A DNA stretch of 64,000 nucleotides. Source: JBBQWZ01 sp038210135. Its GTDB lineage: Bacteria; Acidobacteriota; Terriglobia; Bryobacterales; Bryobacteraceae. The stretch covers positions 1-64,000 of the forward strand of contig JBBQWZ010000009.1 in NCBI GenBank assembly GCA_038210135.1, read 5' to 3'. Positions within the stretch are counted from its first letter, which is position 1, and every line of letters begins with the position of its first letter. The translations under genes and the position numbers were made by a program. Shown here piece by piece: positions 8,225-16,146 of the stretch. The notes beneath the pieces were generated by a model. It ran no database searches. It was given only the letters and a program-made list of their open reading frames with translations, and was not told the DNA's origin.

Positions 8225-8878
8225 ATGACCGATTCGGCCACGACGGAATCCATACCGCAAAACGCGTCGGCGGCGCCGTCGATTTATGTCGCCGTGCTTG
8301 ACGACGATATCGATTTCCGGACCTATATTGAGGATCTGCTGAAGGATGAGGGTCCCTATTCCGTACGGACGTTCGAGCGGCCTGAGGAATTGCTGGCGGC
8401 GGGCGAAGAGAACGTTCCCGACATCGTGCTGCTCGATATGAAGATGGGCGAGCACAAGGGCGAAAAAGTTCTGGAGCAACTGCTGCAGCGCTGGCCGGGA
8501 CTGTGCGTGATCGTGGTGACCGGCTATCCGTCGCTCGAAGACATGCGAACGACGTTCCGCATGAAGGTGTTCGACTACCTCGCCAAGCCTTTCGCGATCG
8601 CGCAACTGCGGGACGCATTGAAGCGCGCGGCGGAGACGTTCGCGCTAGGGCGCACGTTGCAGGACCGGCTGCGGGAGCGGTTGGGACACGGCATCAAAAT
8701 GCTGCGCGTCGAACGCGACTGGTCCTTGAAGGATGTGGCGGCGGCGGCGCATTTGAGCGTTTCTCAGATCAGCTCGATCGAGCGGGGGGCGAATCTGCCC
8801 TCGATCGAGAGCTTGTTGGCGATCTGCCATGCGTTTGGCAAGAAGCCGTCCGAAGTCCTTTCTTCTATCGATTTCTAG
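8225..8878 (+). CDS. Response regulator: receiver plus XRE-type HTH
   Basis: 217 aa. Residues 20-135 form a receiver domain: acidic pocket DDD (26-28), phosphoacceptor D71 in VLLDMKMGEHKG, T99 in VVTGYPS and K121 in YLAKPF. Residues about 150-217 form a helix-turn-helix of the Cro/CI (XRE) class (LKDVAAAAHLSVSQISSIERGANLPSIESLLAICHAF). Most bacterial response regulators carry OmpR, LuxR or NtrC outputs, and XRE outputs are uncommon. No histidine kinase is adjacent, so it is an orphan regulator. TATAAT (about 8190) is a candidate -10. Confidence 0.9.
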   Translation: MTDSATTESIPQNASAAPSIYVAVLDDDIDFRTYIEDLLKDEGPYSVRTFERPEELLAAGEENVPDIVLLDMKMGEHKGEKVLEQLLQRWPGLCVIVVTGYPSLEDMRTTFRMKVFDYLAKPFAIAQLRDALKRAAETFALGRTLQDRLRERLGHGIKMLRVERDWSLKDVAAAAHLSVSQISSIERGANLPSIESLLAICHAFGKKPSEVLSSIDF

Positions 8879-8945
8879 AGCTCCTCAGACAACCGGCGGC
8901 TTGGACTAAGGCCTTTCCCTCATCGAAGTGGGGAGCGTTTCGCCG

Positions 8946-8951
8946 TAGGAT
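8946..8951 (+). promoter_or_regulatory. -10 box (TAGGAT) 6 nt before a GTG start
   Basis: The spacer GAAGCT separates TAGGAT from the GTG at 8958, which predicts transcription from the start codon itself. Confidence 0.5.
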
Positions 8952-8957
8952 GAAGCT

Positions 8958-9890
8958 GTGAAGCGTGTATTCGCGGTCCTGCTTTTCGTGGTTTCGACGG
9001 TCGCGCGGGCGAACGGCGAATCGCATCCGCGAGTGTGGTCGCTGGCGGCTCCGGAGGCGACGTCGCTGGTTGGCATCCAGTGGCAGCACGTGCGGAATTC
9101 GGTGTTTGGCGAGGCATTTCGGGCGGAACTGGCCGGAGGCGGCGGGCTGGATCTACCGGATTTCGACTGGTTGACGCTGACGGACCAGATCCTGATAGCG
9201 GGTCCGGACATTCTGGTGATTGCGACGGGCGCCTATCATGCGGAGTTCCTGAAATCGCTTCCGCAGGGGATCCAGTATCGCAACATCGCGATGCACGGGA
9301 CGTCGAAGCAGACGGTGGCGATGCTGACCGAGCAGACGCTGTTACTCGGATCGAGGAAGACGGTGCAGGCGGCGATTGACCGGTCGCTCGCCGAGACGCG
9401 GAGGCCGAATGGGCTGTTCGCCAAGGCGGCGGCGCTTTCGGTTGCCGATGACTTCTGGGTGATCACGAAGAGGCTTCCGGATCCGGTGGCTGGGGCGTTT
9501 CTACCACTCGACGCTTTTGAAGAAGAAGTAGATGCGGTCGAAGGCGGGATCTCATTCCGGGACGGCTTGCGGGTTCACGGGACGCTGCGGGCATCGAGCG
9601 CGGCGCGAGCGAAGGGCGTTTCCGAGCATTTGCGGAAGCTGCTTCCGGACATGCCGGAAATCGCACGTGGGATGGGCGTCGAAGCGGTGGACGACGAGGT
9701 GAGGCTGGAACTGGCGGTCAATGCCGCGCAACTGGCGGGCGGGCTGAAGAACGGGGCCACGACAGCGAAAGCCGAGCCCGCGAAGTTAGCCGAGAAGAAG
9801 CCGGAAGGCCCGCAGATCATCCGCATTTTTGGGCTGGATGAAGGTACCCGCGAGATCGTTCTGAAGAAACCGGATCCGGTCGAGCGCTAA
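8958..9890 (+). CDS. Exported protein of unknown function
   Basis: 310 aa from a GTG start. A clear signal peptide covers residues 1-18 (KRVFAVLLFVVSTVARA). The mature part has no cysteines, motif or family I recognise. It alternates short strands and helices and ends in a charged, low-complexity tail rich in Lys, Glu and Pro (about 255-310). A TAGGAT box 6 nt before the GTG supports this start. Its stop codon overlaps that of the convergent TIM-barrel gene by 4 bp. Confidence 0.75.
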   Translation: MKRVFAVLLFVVSTVARANGESHPRVWSLAAPEATSLVGIQWQHVRNSVFGEAFRAELAGGGGLDLPDFDWLTLTDQILIAGPDILVIATGAYHAEFLKSLPQGIQYRNIAMHGTSKQTVAMLTEQTLLLGSRKTVQAAIDRSLAETRRPNGLFAKAAALSVADDFWVITKRLPDPVAGAFLPLDAFEEEVDAVEGGISFRDGLRVHGTLRASSAARAKGVSEHLRKLLPDMPEIARGMGVEAVDDEVRLELAVNAAQLAGGLKNGATTAKAEPAKLAEKKPEGPQIIRIFGLDEGTREIVLKKPDPVER

Positions 9891-10789
9891 CCGCGCAGCG
9901 CGGCTTGGACACCGCGCAAGAAAGCGAAGCTGCGGAGCATCCCGGGGACGGGGTCCGATTCGTTGATCTCGTATTCGAGCATTACGCCACCTTTGTAATT
10001 CATTCGCTTCAATTCACGCAGGATGGCGAGGATGGGCATTCTGCCGTCGCCGACATCGACCTGCGATTCCCTGGCGGTCTTTTCGTCTTCCGAATACATG
10101 ATGGCGAGATCCTTCACGTGCATGTCGAGAAGGCGCGATCCGGCGGCGCGGACGGCGGCAACGGGATCCGTATTGGTGCGGGCGGTGTGCCCGATATCGA
10201 TGCAGAGGCCCATGCGCGGGTCGAGATTCTTGACGACGTCGAGGACGGATTGCGGCGTCGGAAACTCCTTGTCCTCGGGGCCGTGATTGTGAACGGCGAT
10301 CTTGATGTCGTATTCCTTCACGAACTTCTCGAGTTTGGGCAGGGTGATGCGCGAGGGGGCGGAGACCATTAAGGGCATTCCGCTTGCCTTCGCGTATTCG
10401 AATTTTGCGCGCATGTCGGCTTCGTCGTCCTTCTTGAAATCGACAGTGCCTCCGCCGAGGATGGTGAAGCCGGCGGCGTTGACTTCCTTAACGGCCTTCG
10501 CGCGGTCGGCGTCCTTCATCACCATCGGCATGTGGAAGTCTTTGAGATTGATGTAGGAGACGTGAAGTTTTTTGGCCATCGACAGCATGGTCTTGCGGCC
10601 GAACTCCCGGAACGAGTAGCTGGCGATACCGAACTTCAAGTCGTCGGGCGCGGGCGGCGGGAGGTTCTTCTTTTTCGGCGCCGCGGCTTCGTCCTGCTCT
10701 AACTCATCGACCTCTAGCGCTTCGGCCTCAAAAGCGGCGAGGGGCGCGATCGAGGCGCCACGCAACAGGGTCCGTCTGGTAACGTTCAC
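9887..10789 (-). CDS. Tat-exported sugar phosphate isomerase/epimerase-family TIM barrel
   Basis: 300 aa from GTG 10789. The N-terminus TRRTLLRGASIAPLAAFEAEA is a twin-arginine-type signal. A linker rich in acidic residues and Lys/Pro follows, then an AP-endonuclease-2-like barrel (LKFGIASYSFREFG, INLKDFHMP, IAVHNHGPED, GLCIDIGHTARTN, LLDMHVKDL, VMLEYEIN). The His/Glu/Asp residues at strand ends are the usual metal ligands of xylose-isomerase-like enzymes. The substrate is unknown and is presumably a periplasmic sugar or polyol. The start is fixed by TATAAT 6 nt upstream. It is convergent with the unknown exported gene, overlapping by CTAA. Confidence 0.85.
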   Translation of the reverse strand: MNVTRRTLLRGASIAPLAAFEAEALEVDELEQDEAAAPKKKNLPPPAPDDLKFGIASYSFREFGRKTMLSMAKKLHVSYINLKDFHMPMVMKDADRAKAVKEVNAAGFTILGGGTVDFKKDDEADMRAKFEYAKASGMPLMVSAPSRITLPKLEKFVKEYDIKIAVHNHGPEDKEFPTPQSVLDVVKNLDPRMGLCIDIGHTARTNTDPVAAVRAAGSRLLDMHVKDLAIMYSEDEKTARESQVDVGDGRMPILAILRELKRMNYKGGVMLEYEINESDPVPGMLRSFAFLRGVQAALRG

Positions 10790-10795
10790 AGAACG

Positions 10796-10801
10796 ATTAT
10801 A
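10796..10801 (-). promoter_or_regulatory. Perfect -10 box (TATAAT) 6 nt before a GTG start
   Basis: On the minus strand TATAAT is followed by CGTTCT and then the GTG at 10789. This is the same geometry as at ilvE and predicts a leaderless transcript. Confidence 0.7.
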
Positions 10802-10832
10802 TAGCGGACAAAAAACGCCCGTGTGGCCGGAG

Positions 10833-11315
10833 CTACATCTTGTAGCGACCCATGTCCTCGTCGTTGAGGTTTTCAAGCCAGCGGCGCAATTCCTCGTTGT
10901 TGACCTTTTCCGAGACGGCGCTGGATTTCGAGGTCTGCAGAACCTGCTCCTCGACGAAGATGGGGCAATCGAGGCGCAGCGCGATGGCGAGCGCGTCGGA
11001 CGGCCGCGAATCCACGCTGATCAATTGGCCGTTTTTCTCGAGCCAGATGACGGCGAAGAAGGTGTCGTCGCGGAGATCGCTGACGACGACTTTGCGGACT
11101 CCAGTTTCAAGACCGGTTAACAGGGTCTTGATGAGATCGTGCGTCATCGGTCGCGGCGTCGCGACCTTTTCGATCTCAAGTGCAATCGCGTTGGCTTCAT
11201 AAATCCCGACCCAGATCGGAAGGATCGAAGTGCCGGAGATGTCCTTGAGGACAACGATCGGCATATTGGTGACGGGATCCATCATGAGGCCTCGAATTTT
11301 CATTTCGACTTCCAT
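10833..11315 (-). CDS. Bifunctional nuclease (BFN/DUF151) family protein
   Basis: 160 aa. Family landmarks are VVLKDISGTSILPIWVGIYEANAIA (22-46), RPMTHDLIKTLL, and SVDSRPSDALAIALRLDCPIFVEEQVL (100-126). The DUF151 family is named after a plant nuclease but has no settled bacterial role. A strong ribosome binding site (AAGGAGG) precedes the ATG. It lies 15 bp downstream of miaB on the same strand, so the two are probably cotranscribed. The C-terminal 25 residues are acidic and polar. Confidence 0.88.
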   Translation of the reverse strand: MEVEMKIRGLMMDPVTNMPIVVLKDISGTSILPIWVGIYEANAIALEIEKVATPRPMTHDLIKTLLTGLETGVRKVVVSDLRDDTFFAVIWLEKNGQLISVDSRPSDALAIALRLDCPIFVEEQVLQTSKSSAVSEKVNNEELRRWLENLNDEDMGRYKM

Positions 11316-11330
11316 AGATTTCGTGCCTCC

Positions 11331-12752
11331 TTATTGAACAGTGCCCGCGGGGCTTCGGACGGCGCCAGCCGCTTCGCCCGCAAGGGAATTCGGACTCGCG
11401 CGCGTGACGCGGACGTCGACATATTTGCCCATGTACCTGGAGATGATATCGCCTCCAGGCGCGGCCGGGGCTTCGCCGACTTGCGGCGCCTGCATTTCGA
11501 GACTGAGGAAATTCAGCATTTTGTGTTGCGACGTGCGGCCGATCCATTGGCCGGTGGCTTTATTAAAGCCTTCGATCATGACTTCCTCGACGCGGCCGAT
11601 ATAGTTGGCATTGCGGCGCATCTGGATCTGGCGCTGCTTTTCCTGGACGATCACGAGGCGGCGGCTCTTCTCTTCTTCGCTGACGTGGTCGTTGAGCGCG
11701 AGCGCGGGCGTATTCGGGCGGCGGGAATATTTGAAGCTGAACATGGCGTCGTACTCGACGGTGTCCATGAGATGCAAGGTCTCCTCGAAATCCTCATCCG
11801 TCTCGCCAGCGAAGCCGACGATGATGTCGGTGGTGATGGCGATATCGCGCCTGGAGTTCTTCATCCACTCGATGCGGCGCATGTATTCGTCGCGCGTATA
11901 GAGCCGTTGCATGGCGCCCAGCAGGCGGGTGGATCCGCTTTGCACGGGCAGATGGACGTGATTGCAGATTGCAGGCGTTTCGTCGATGGCGTCGATGATG
12001 TCCTTGACGAAATCGCGTGGATGCGAGGTGGTGAAGCGCACGCGTTCGATACCGGGGACTTCGGCGGTTTTGCGCAGCAGCGTCGCGAAGTCGTTTCCGA
12101 TGGGGCGATCGGCTTTTATCGACGGGTCGAAGAAGCTGGTCACGTTCTGGCCAAGCAGCATGATCTCGGAGTAGCCGAGCTGGGCGAGCTGCTGGGCTTC
12201 GGCGATGACGGATTCGGTGGTGCGGCTGCGTTCGGGTCCGCGGGTAAAAGGGACAACGCAGTAGGCGCAACTCTTGCTACAGCCTTCGATGATCGTGATG
12301 TAGGCGCGATGCGGATTGTCGCGGCGGGTGTAAGGCGTCTCGAAGGTTTCGTCGGTGTCGAGGCTGAGTCCGGTGACGCGCTTGTTGCCGTTCGCGATCT
12401 GGATGAGCATTTCCGGCAGCCTGTTATAGCTGGCGGATCCGGCGACGAGCGAGACGTGAGGCGCCTTGTCGAAGATCTTTTCGCCTTCCTGCTGAGCGAC
12501 GCAGCCGATGACGGCGAAGGTTTTCTGTTTCCCGTCGGGGCCTTTACCGGCGGATTTCTTGAAGACGTCGAGGCGGTTGAAAACTTTCTGCTCCGCCTTG
12601 TCACGGATGGAGCAGGTGTTGTAGACGACGAGTTCGGCTTCTTCGACGGTGGAGACCTGGGAGTAGCCCTCGTTGACCAGAGTGCCGATGACCTTTTCAG
12701 AATCATGCGCGTTCATCTGGCAACCGAAAGTCTCGATGTAAAACGTCTTCAT
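11331..12752 (-). CDS. miaB: tRNA-2-methylthio-N6-dimethylallyladenosine synthase
   Basis: 473 aa. This is a radical-SAM methylthiotransferase that adds a methylthio group to i6A37 of tRNAs reading U-starting codons. Domains in order: an N-terminal UPF0004 domain with cluster cysteines beginning at C11 (FGCQMNAHDSEK), then VVYNTCSIRDKAE and VIGCVAQQEGE; a radical-SAM core with GCSKSCAYCVVPFTRG; and a TRAM domain (VEEVMIEGFNKATGQWIGRT). The longer frame to 12845 adds only arginine-rich residues, and ATG 12752 gives the canonical MKTFYIETFGC start. It heads a likely two-gene unit with the bifunctional nuclease. Confidence 0.95.
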   Translation of the reverse strand: MKTFYIETFGCQMNAHDSEKVIGTLVNEGYSQVSTVEEAELVVYNTCSIRDKAEQKVFNRLDVFKKSAGKGPDGKQKTFAVIGCVAQQEGEKIFDKAPHVSLVAGSASYNRLPEMLIQIANGNKRVTGLSLDTDETFETPYTRRDNPHRAYITIIEGCSKSCAYCVVPFTRGPERSRTTESVIAEAQQLAQLGYSEIMLLGQNVTSFFDPSIKADRPIGNDFATLLRKTAEVPGIERVRFTTSHPRDFVKDIIDAIDETPAICNHVHLPVQSGSTRLLGAMQRLYTRDEYMRRIEWMKNSRRDIAITTDIIVGFAGETDEDFEETLHLMDTVEYDAMFSFKYSRRPNTPALALNDHVSEEEKSRRLVIVQEKQRQIQMRRNANYIGRVEEVMIEGFNKATGQWIGRTSQHKMLNFLSLEMQAPQVGEAPAAPGGDIISRYMGKYVDVRVTRASPNSLAGEAAGAVRSPAGTVQ

Positions 12753-12853
12753 CAGGGGCTTGGGCTCAGGTACTAGATTAGCAGTGCCGAGTCCGCGAGA
12801 CGAACGAGCTCGGAAATGGGATATCATCTTACCAGGTCTTACCAAGAGATTTT

Positions 12854-13120
12854 ATGGAAACCACTAAACTTTCCTCGAAAGGGCAGGTTGTTCTGCCCAA
12901 AACAGTACGGGATGAGCACGGTTGGAACGCGGGTACGGAATTCATCGTGGAGAGCACTCCGAAGGGTGTGTTTCTGCGTCCAAAAAGCCCATTCAAGCCA
13001 ACCCGGATTGAGGACGTCTATGGATGCCTGCCCTATAAAGGTAAAGCCAAGACGATCGCCGAAATGGATCAATCGATCGCAAAAGAGGTCACCCGAAGAC
13101 GTGCTAGCGGTAGATACTAA
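12854..13120 (+). CDS. AbrB/VapB-type antitoxin
   Basis: 88 aa. The first 45 residues are a swapped-hairpin AbrB domain (TKLSSKGQVVLPKTVRDEHG, then EFIVESTPKGVFLRP), the DNA-binding half of VapB/MazE antitoxins. The rest is a flexible, basic tail that would wrap the toxin. The reading frame runs 20 bp into the downstream PIN gene, typical of toxin-antitoxin pairs, and the antitoxin comes first. It would repress its own operon together with the toxin. Confidence 0.88.
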   Translation: METTKLSSKGQVVLPKTVRDEHGWNAGTEFIVESTPKGVFLRPKSPFKPTRIEDVYGCLPYKGKAKTIAEMDQSIAKEVTRRRASGRY

Positions 13121-13487
13121 CATTCTGATTCGATACTTCACTCGCGATGATGCCAAACAATCGCCCCGCTCCGCGGACCTGATTCATAGTTCGGAGGTGT
13201 GGATCTCGAAGACCGTGCTTCTCGAGGCGGAATGGGTACTTCGCAACGCGTACGGATACTCGCGTGAAATGGTCGTCGATGCGCTTGCAAGGATTTGCGG
13301 TCTTTCGTCGGTAGCGGTAGAAGGAGCCGCAGAGGTTGCCAAGGCCTTGGAATGGACGTCAACGGGCATGGACTTTGCGGACGCACTCCACTTATCCAGC
13401 GTACGGGAAGGCGATCGATTCGTCACACTTGACGATAAGTTCGCGAAACGAGCCCAAAGACTGAGGCTACCGGTAGAACTGCTGTAA
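13101..13487 (+). CDS. PIN-domain toxin, VapC-like
   Basis: 128 aa from GTG 13101, overlapping the antitoxin by 20 bp. PIN catalytic acidic residues are visible: D5 in AVDTNILIRYF, the Glu in LLEAEWVLRNAYG, Asp residues in MDFADALHL, and the late Asp pair in TLDDKFAKRA. VapC toxins are Mg-dependent ribonucleases that cut tRNA or rRNA, and the target here is unknown. A longer frame exists to 12816, but it is the shadow of the antitoxin. GAGG about 13 nt upstream could bind ribosomes. Confidence 0.9.
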   Translation: MLAVDTNILIRYFTRDDAKQSPRSADLIHSSEVWISKTVLLEAEWVLRNAYGYSREMVVDALARICGLSSVAVEGAAEVAKALEWTSTGMDFADALHLSSVREGDRFVTLDDKFAKRAQRLRLPVELL

Positions 13488-13505
13488 CCTCCCGAAGCTC
13501 GGTCC

Positions 13506-14246
13506 CTACTTGGCCGATTTCAGAAACGGAATGATCGCGGTGAGTTCTTCGTCTTTGTAATTCGCTATGGCTGCTGCATGCGTCCAAGTGGATCCACTTA
13601 CGATCTCGACTTCGTTGGGGAGCATGGAGCGCAGGACTGGGAGGAGCGAACTCATGTCGTAGACGCGGACCATGTCGCTGGCCTTCGCTACGAGTAGAAC
13701 GGGGAACGACTCGCCGGTTTTCATCTTGGCGGTGGAGGCATTTTTCGATACGACTGCGCGTATGTCACCGGTAAAGCCTTTGAGGTCGGGTCCGATTGGC
13801 GTGCCCCAGTTGTCGACTTGATGGCAGCTTCCGCAGCGCTGGGCTCCACGGGTGGCGTCGAAGAAGAGATCGCGTCCGCGCTGGATTTCGGGGGGACGCA
13901 TGGTGCGTGGCGGACGCGGCGGAATGACGGGCGGGGCGGTTCCGGCGGAGAGGCGGGCGACGTAGGCGATGACGGCTCTGAGGTCGCCATCGGGCATGGC
14001 TGATTTCCAACCGGGCATCGGAGTTCCGGGGACTCCGTCGGAGGTTGCCTTGACGATTTGGGCGAGCGGCAGATTGCGGCCGGCGAGTCGGGGGGCGTTG
14101 TTGCCGGCGGATCCGCCGGGGCCGTGGCAATATCCAGTGGCGCAGCTTCGAGTGTAGATAGCGGCTCCGCGCGCGATTTCGGCGTCGTCCTGGGCAATGA
14201 GAGGGAGCGCGGTTGTTGCGGCGAAGACTATGGCGAGCGTGGCCAT
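13506..14246 (-). CDS. Exported dihaem c-type cytochrome, partner of the PQQ dehydrogenase
   Basis: 246 aa from ATG 14246 with a signal peptide (1-18). Two haem-attachment sites are visible: an atypical CATGYCH (C35, C40, H41), with four rather than two residues between the cysteines, and a standard CGSCH (C138, C141, H142). A PGTPMPGW segment supplies a likely axial methionine. It probably accepts electrons from the quinoprotein encoded just upstream. The frame is also open to an ATG at 14381 that overlaps the dehydrogenase stop (ATGA). Using it would put 45 residues, translated from dispersed repeat A, before the signal peptide, so I prefer 14246. Confidence 0.87.
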   Translation of the reverse strand: MATLAIVFAATTALPLIAQDDAEIARGAAIYTRSCATGYCHGPGGSAGNNAPRLAGRNLPLAQIVKATSDGVPGTPMPGWKSAMPDGDLRAVIAYVARLSAGTAPPVIPPRPPRTMRPPEIQRGRDLFFDATRGAQRCGSCHQVDNWGTPIGPDLKGFTGDIRAVVSKNASTAKMKTGESFPVLLVAKASDMVRVYDMSSLLPVLRSMLPNEVEIVSGSTWTHAAAIANYKDEELTAIIPFLKSAK

Positions 14247-14279
14247 CCGCGCCGTTGGGTGGCTGTGTGGGAAGTGATC

Positions 14280-14338
14280 CGCTCCCTTACGGTCGCGGTT
14301 CGGTGATGGAGGCGGAATCCCCGCCCTTACGGGCGGGG
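14280..14338 (+). repeat. Dispersed repeat A, copy 3, with hairpin
   Basis: The core at 14280-14309 matches copies at 331 and 3344. It is followed by GGAATC and a perfect stem: CCCCGCCC (14319-14326), loop TTAC, GGGCGGGG (14331-14338). The copy lies between the PQQ dehydrogenase and cytochrome genes, inside what is probably one transcript, so the hairpin could influence the ratio of the two products. Confidence 0.88.
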
Positions 14339-14377
14339 CTATAACGGGGACGCGATGCGCTGAGTTTTGTTGAGCGG

Positions 14378-16018
14378 TCATTTTGCGTCCTCGGGCAGGG
14401 CGAACGCGAATAGGGCGGATCCGCCGCGGAAGAGCCGGGCGTCTTGTGGGAACAGACCGGATACTCCTCCGGCGGCGAGCGAGCCCCAGCCGGACGGCGT
14501 GATGACGTACTGGCGGCCTTTGGCGCGGAAGGTGACGGGCGAGCCGCGGAGTCCGCTGCCGGTTTGGAAGCTCCACAGCTTGTCGCCGGAACGCGCGTCG
14601 AGGGCAAAGAAGTAGCCTTCCGGATCGCCAGTAAACAGCAGGTCGCCGGCGGTGGTCAAGAGCGACGCGAGAAGCGCGTACTTCGAGCGGTAGGTCCACT
14701 TCTTGGTGCCGCGAACCGGGTCGTAGGCGTCGATGTGGCTGAAGGATTCTTCGCCGGGCGGATGCTTGCCGCGCCACATTCCTCCGATGAAACTCTTGCC
14801 TTCGTCGGCTTCCTGATCGGCGGCGGATTCTTCGCTGCACCACTCGACGGCGGGCGAATAGTACAAGCCGGTCTTCGGCGAGTAGGTCGCGTGGTTCCAG
14901 CTGCGTCCGCCACCCGAGCCGGGGCAGATTAATTTCGTTGCGCCCACGTCGGGTTCGTTGCGGTTGATGATCTTGCCGTCTTCGGTCATTCCGGCGGACC
15001 AGGTGATGTGCTTGACGTAGGGGAACGCGCGCAGGAGCTGGCCGTTGGTGCGATCGATGACGAAGGCAAAGCCGCTCTTATTGGCGTGAACGATGAGCTT
15101 GCGCTGGACTCCGTTGACGGGGAGGTCGATCAGCATCGGCTCATACGCGGAATCATAATCCCAGGAGTCGTGCGGAATTTCCTGATAATGCCACTTCACT
15201 TTGCCGGTATCGGCATCGACGGCAACGACGCTGGCGGTGTAGAGGTTGTCACCCTGACGGCCGCGTCCGTTGAGATCGGAGGAGGCGTTTCCGGTGCCCC
15301 AGTAGACGAGATTCAGGGCGGGGTCATAGGTGCCGGTCATCCAGGGTGCTCCACCGCCGTACTTCCAACTTTCGCCGGCCCAGGTTTCGCTGCCCTTTTC
15401 GCCGGGTCCGGGGATGACGAAGAAGCGCCAGCGGAGGCGTCCGGTTTTGATGTCGAAAGCGTTGAGGTAGCCGCGGTGGGCGCTATCGCCGCCGGTTCCG
15501 CCGACGATCACTTTATCTCCGGCGATCAGGGGCGCGGCGGTAATGTTGCATCCGCATTGGCGGTAATCCTCGACGTTGACGCGCCAGACTTCCCTGCCCG
15601 TCTTCTGATCGAGAGCGACGACGGAATTGTCGAGGGTTCCAACAATGACGAGGCCTTGGGCGACGGCGACCCCGCGATTTTGCGATCCGTACCCGGCGCG
15701 TGCGGGATTGTTGGGATATTTGTAGACCCAGTTCGGCCTGCCGGTGGTTCCGTCAATGGCGTAGACCCAGTTGTGCGAAGTCGAAAGATAAATGATGCCG
15801 TCGACGACAATGGGTGTCGCCTGGAGGCCCATTTCGTAATCGCCGGTTTGGAACACCCAGGCGGGCGTGAGTTTTTTTACGTTCGAAGTATTGATCTGGT
15901 CGAGCGCGCTGTATCGCCAGGAGAAGTCGGTGCCGCCATAGAGCGGCCAGTCGTCTTTGGTAGCGTGCTGTTGGGCGATCAGCCCGGTCGAAACGAGAAC
16001 GAATAGTAGAGTCTTCAT
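14378..16018 (-). CDS. Exported PQQ-dependent alcohol dehydrogenase-like quinoprotein
   Basis: 546 aa with a signal peptide (1-16). The propeller is typical of quinoprotein alcohol/methanol dehydrogenases: DWPLYGGTDFSWRYSAL at the start; a Cys-Gly-Cys (in YRQCGCNITAAP) where the family has its redox-active cysteine pair; the catalytic block HDSWDYDSAYEPML; WNHATYSPKTGLYYSPA; and the last-blade GSGLRGSPVTFRAKGRQYV. It would oxidise alcohols or sugars in the periplasm and pass electrons to the cytochrome encoded next. The longer frame to 16213 runs across the divergent promoter, and ATG 16018 gives the signal peptide. The substrate cannot be read from sequence. Confidence 0.88.
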   Translation of the reverse strand: MKTLLFVLVSTGLIAQQHATKDDWPLYGGTDFSWRYSALDQINTSNVKKLTPAWVFQTGDYEMGLQATPIVVDGIIYLSTSHNWVYAIDGTTGRPNWVYKYPNNPARAGYGSQNRGVAVAQGLVIVGTLDNSVVALDQKTGREVWRVNVEDYRQCGCNITAAPLIAGDKVIVGGTGGDSAHRGYLNAFDIKTGRLRWRFFVIPGPGEKGSETWAGESWKYGGGAPWMTGTYDPALNLVYWGTGNASSDLNGRGRQGDNLYTASVVAVDADTGKVKWHYQEIPHDSWDYDSAYEPMLIDLPVNGVQRKLIVHANKSGFAFVIDRTNGQLLRAFPYVKHITWSAGMTEDGKIINRNEPDVGATKLICPGSGGGRSWNHATYSPKTGLYYSPAVEWCSEESAADQEADEGKSFIGGMWRGKHPPGEESFSHIDAYDPVRGTKKWTYRSKYALLASLLTTAGDLLFTGDPEGYFFALDARSGDKLWSFQTGSGLRGSPVTFRAKGRQYVITPSGWGSLAAGGVSGLFPQDARLFRGGSALFAFALPEDAK

Positions 16019-16132
16019 CCCGGAAGCCCCTTCCCGTGCGATGTGCACGATGCGCTTGGCATGTGAGTATCGCACAGCAAATGGAGCGGACGGCGATTGC
16101 GTGGACCGCGACGCCACAGCCGGAATCCGGTG

Positions 16133-16138
16133 TAGCCT
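16133..16138 (+). promoter_or_regulatory. Possible -10 box (TAGCCT) just upstream of a start codon
   Basis: TAGCCT ends 5 nt before TTG 16144 and 8 nt before ATG 16147. It is weaker than the other boxes of this type in the window. Confidence 0.35.
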
Positions 16139-16146
16139 AACCGTTG

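Noticed and set aside
11139..12776. 545-aa plus-strand frame
   Set aside because: Antisense to miaB, whose iron-sulfur and TRAM motifs are unmistakable; the plus-frame composition (Asp, Gly, Phe, Arg) is that of a shadow.
12839..13156. Minus-strand frame across vapBC
   Set aside because: Antisense to a toxin-antitoxin pair with clear motifs and the usual overlap.
15008..16006. 332-aa plus-strand frame
   Set aside because: Antisense to the PQQ dehydrogenase and lacks motifs.
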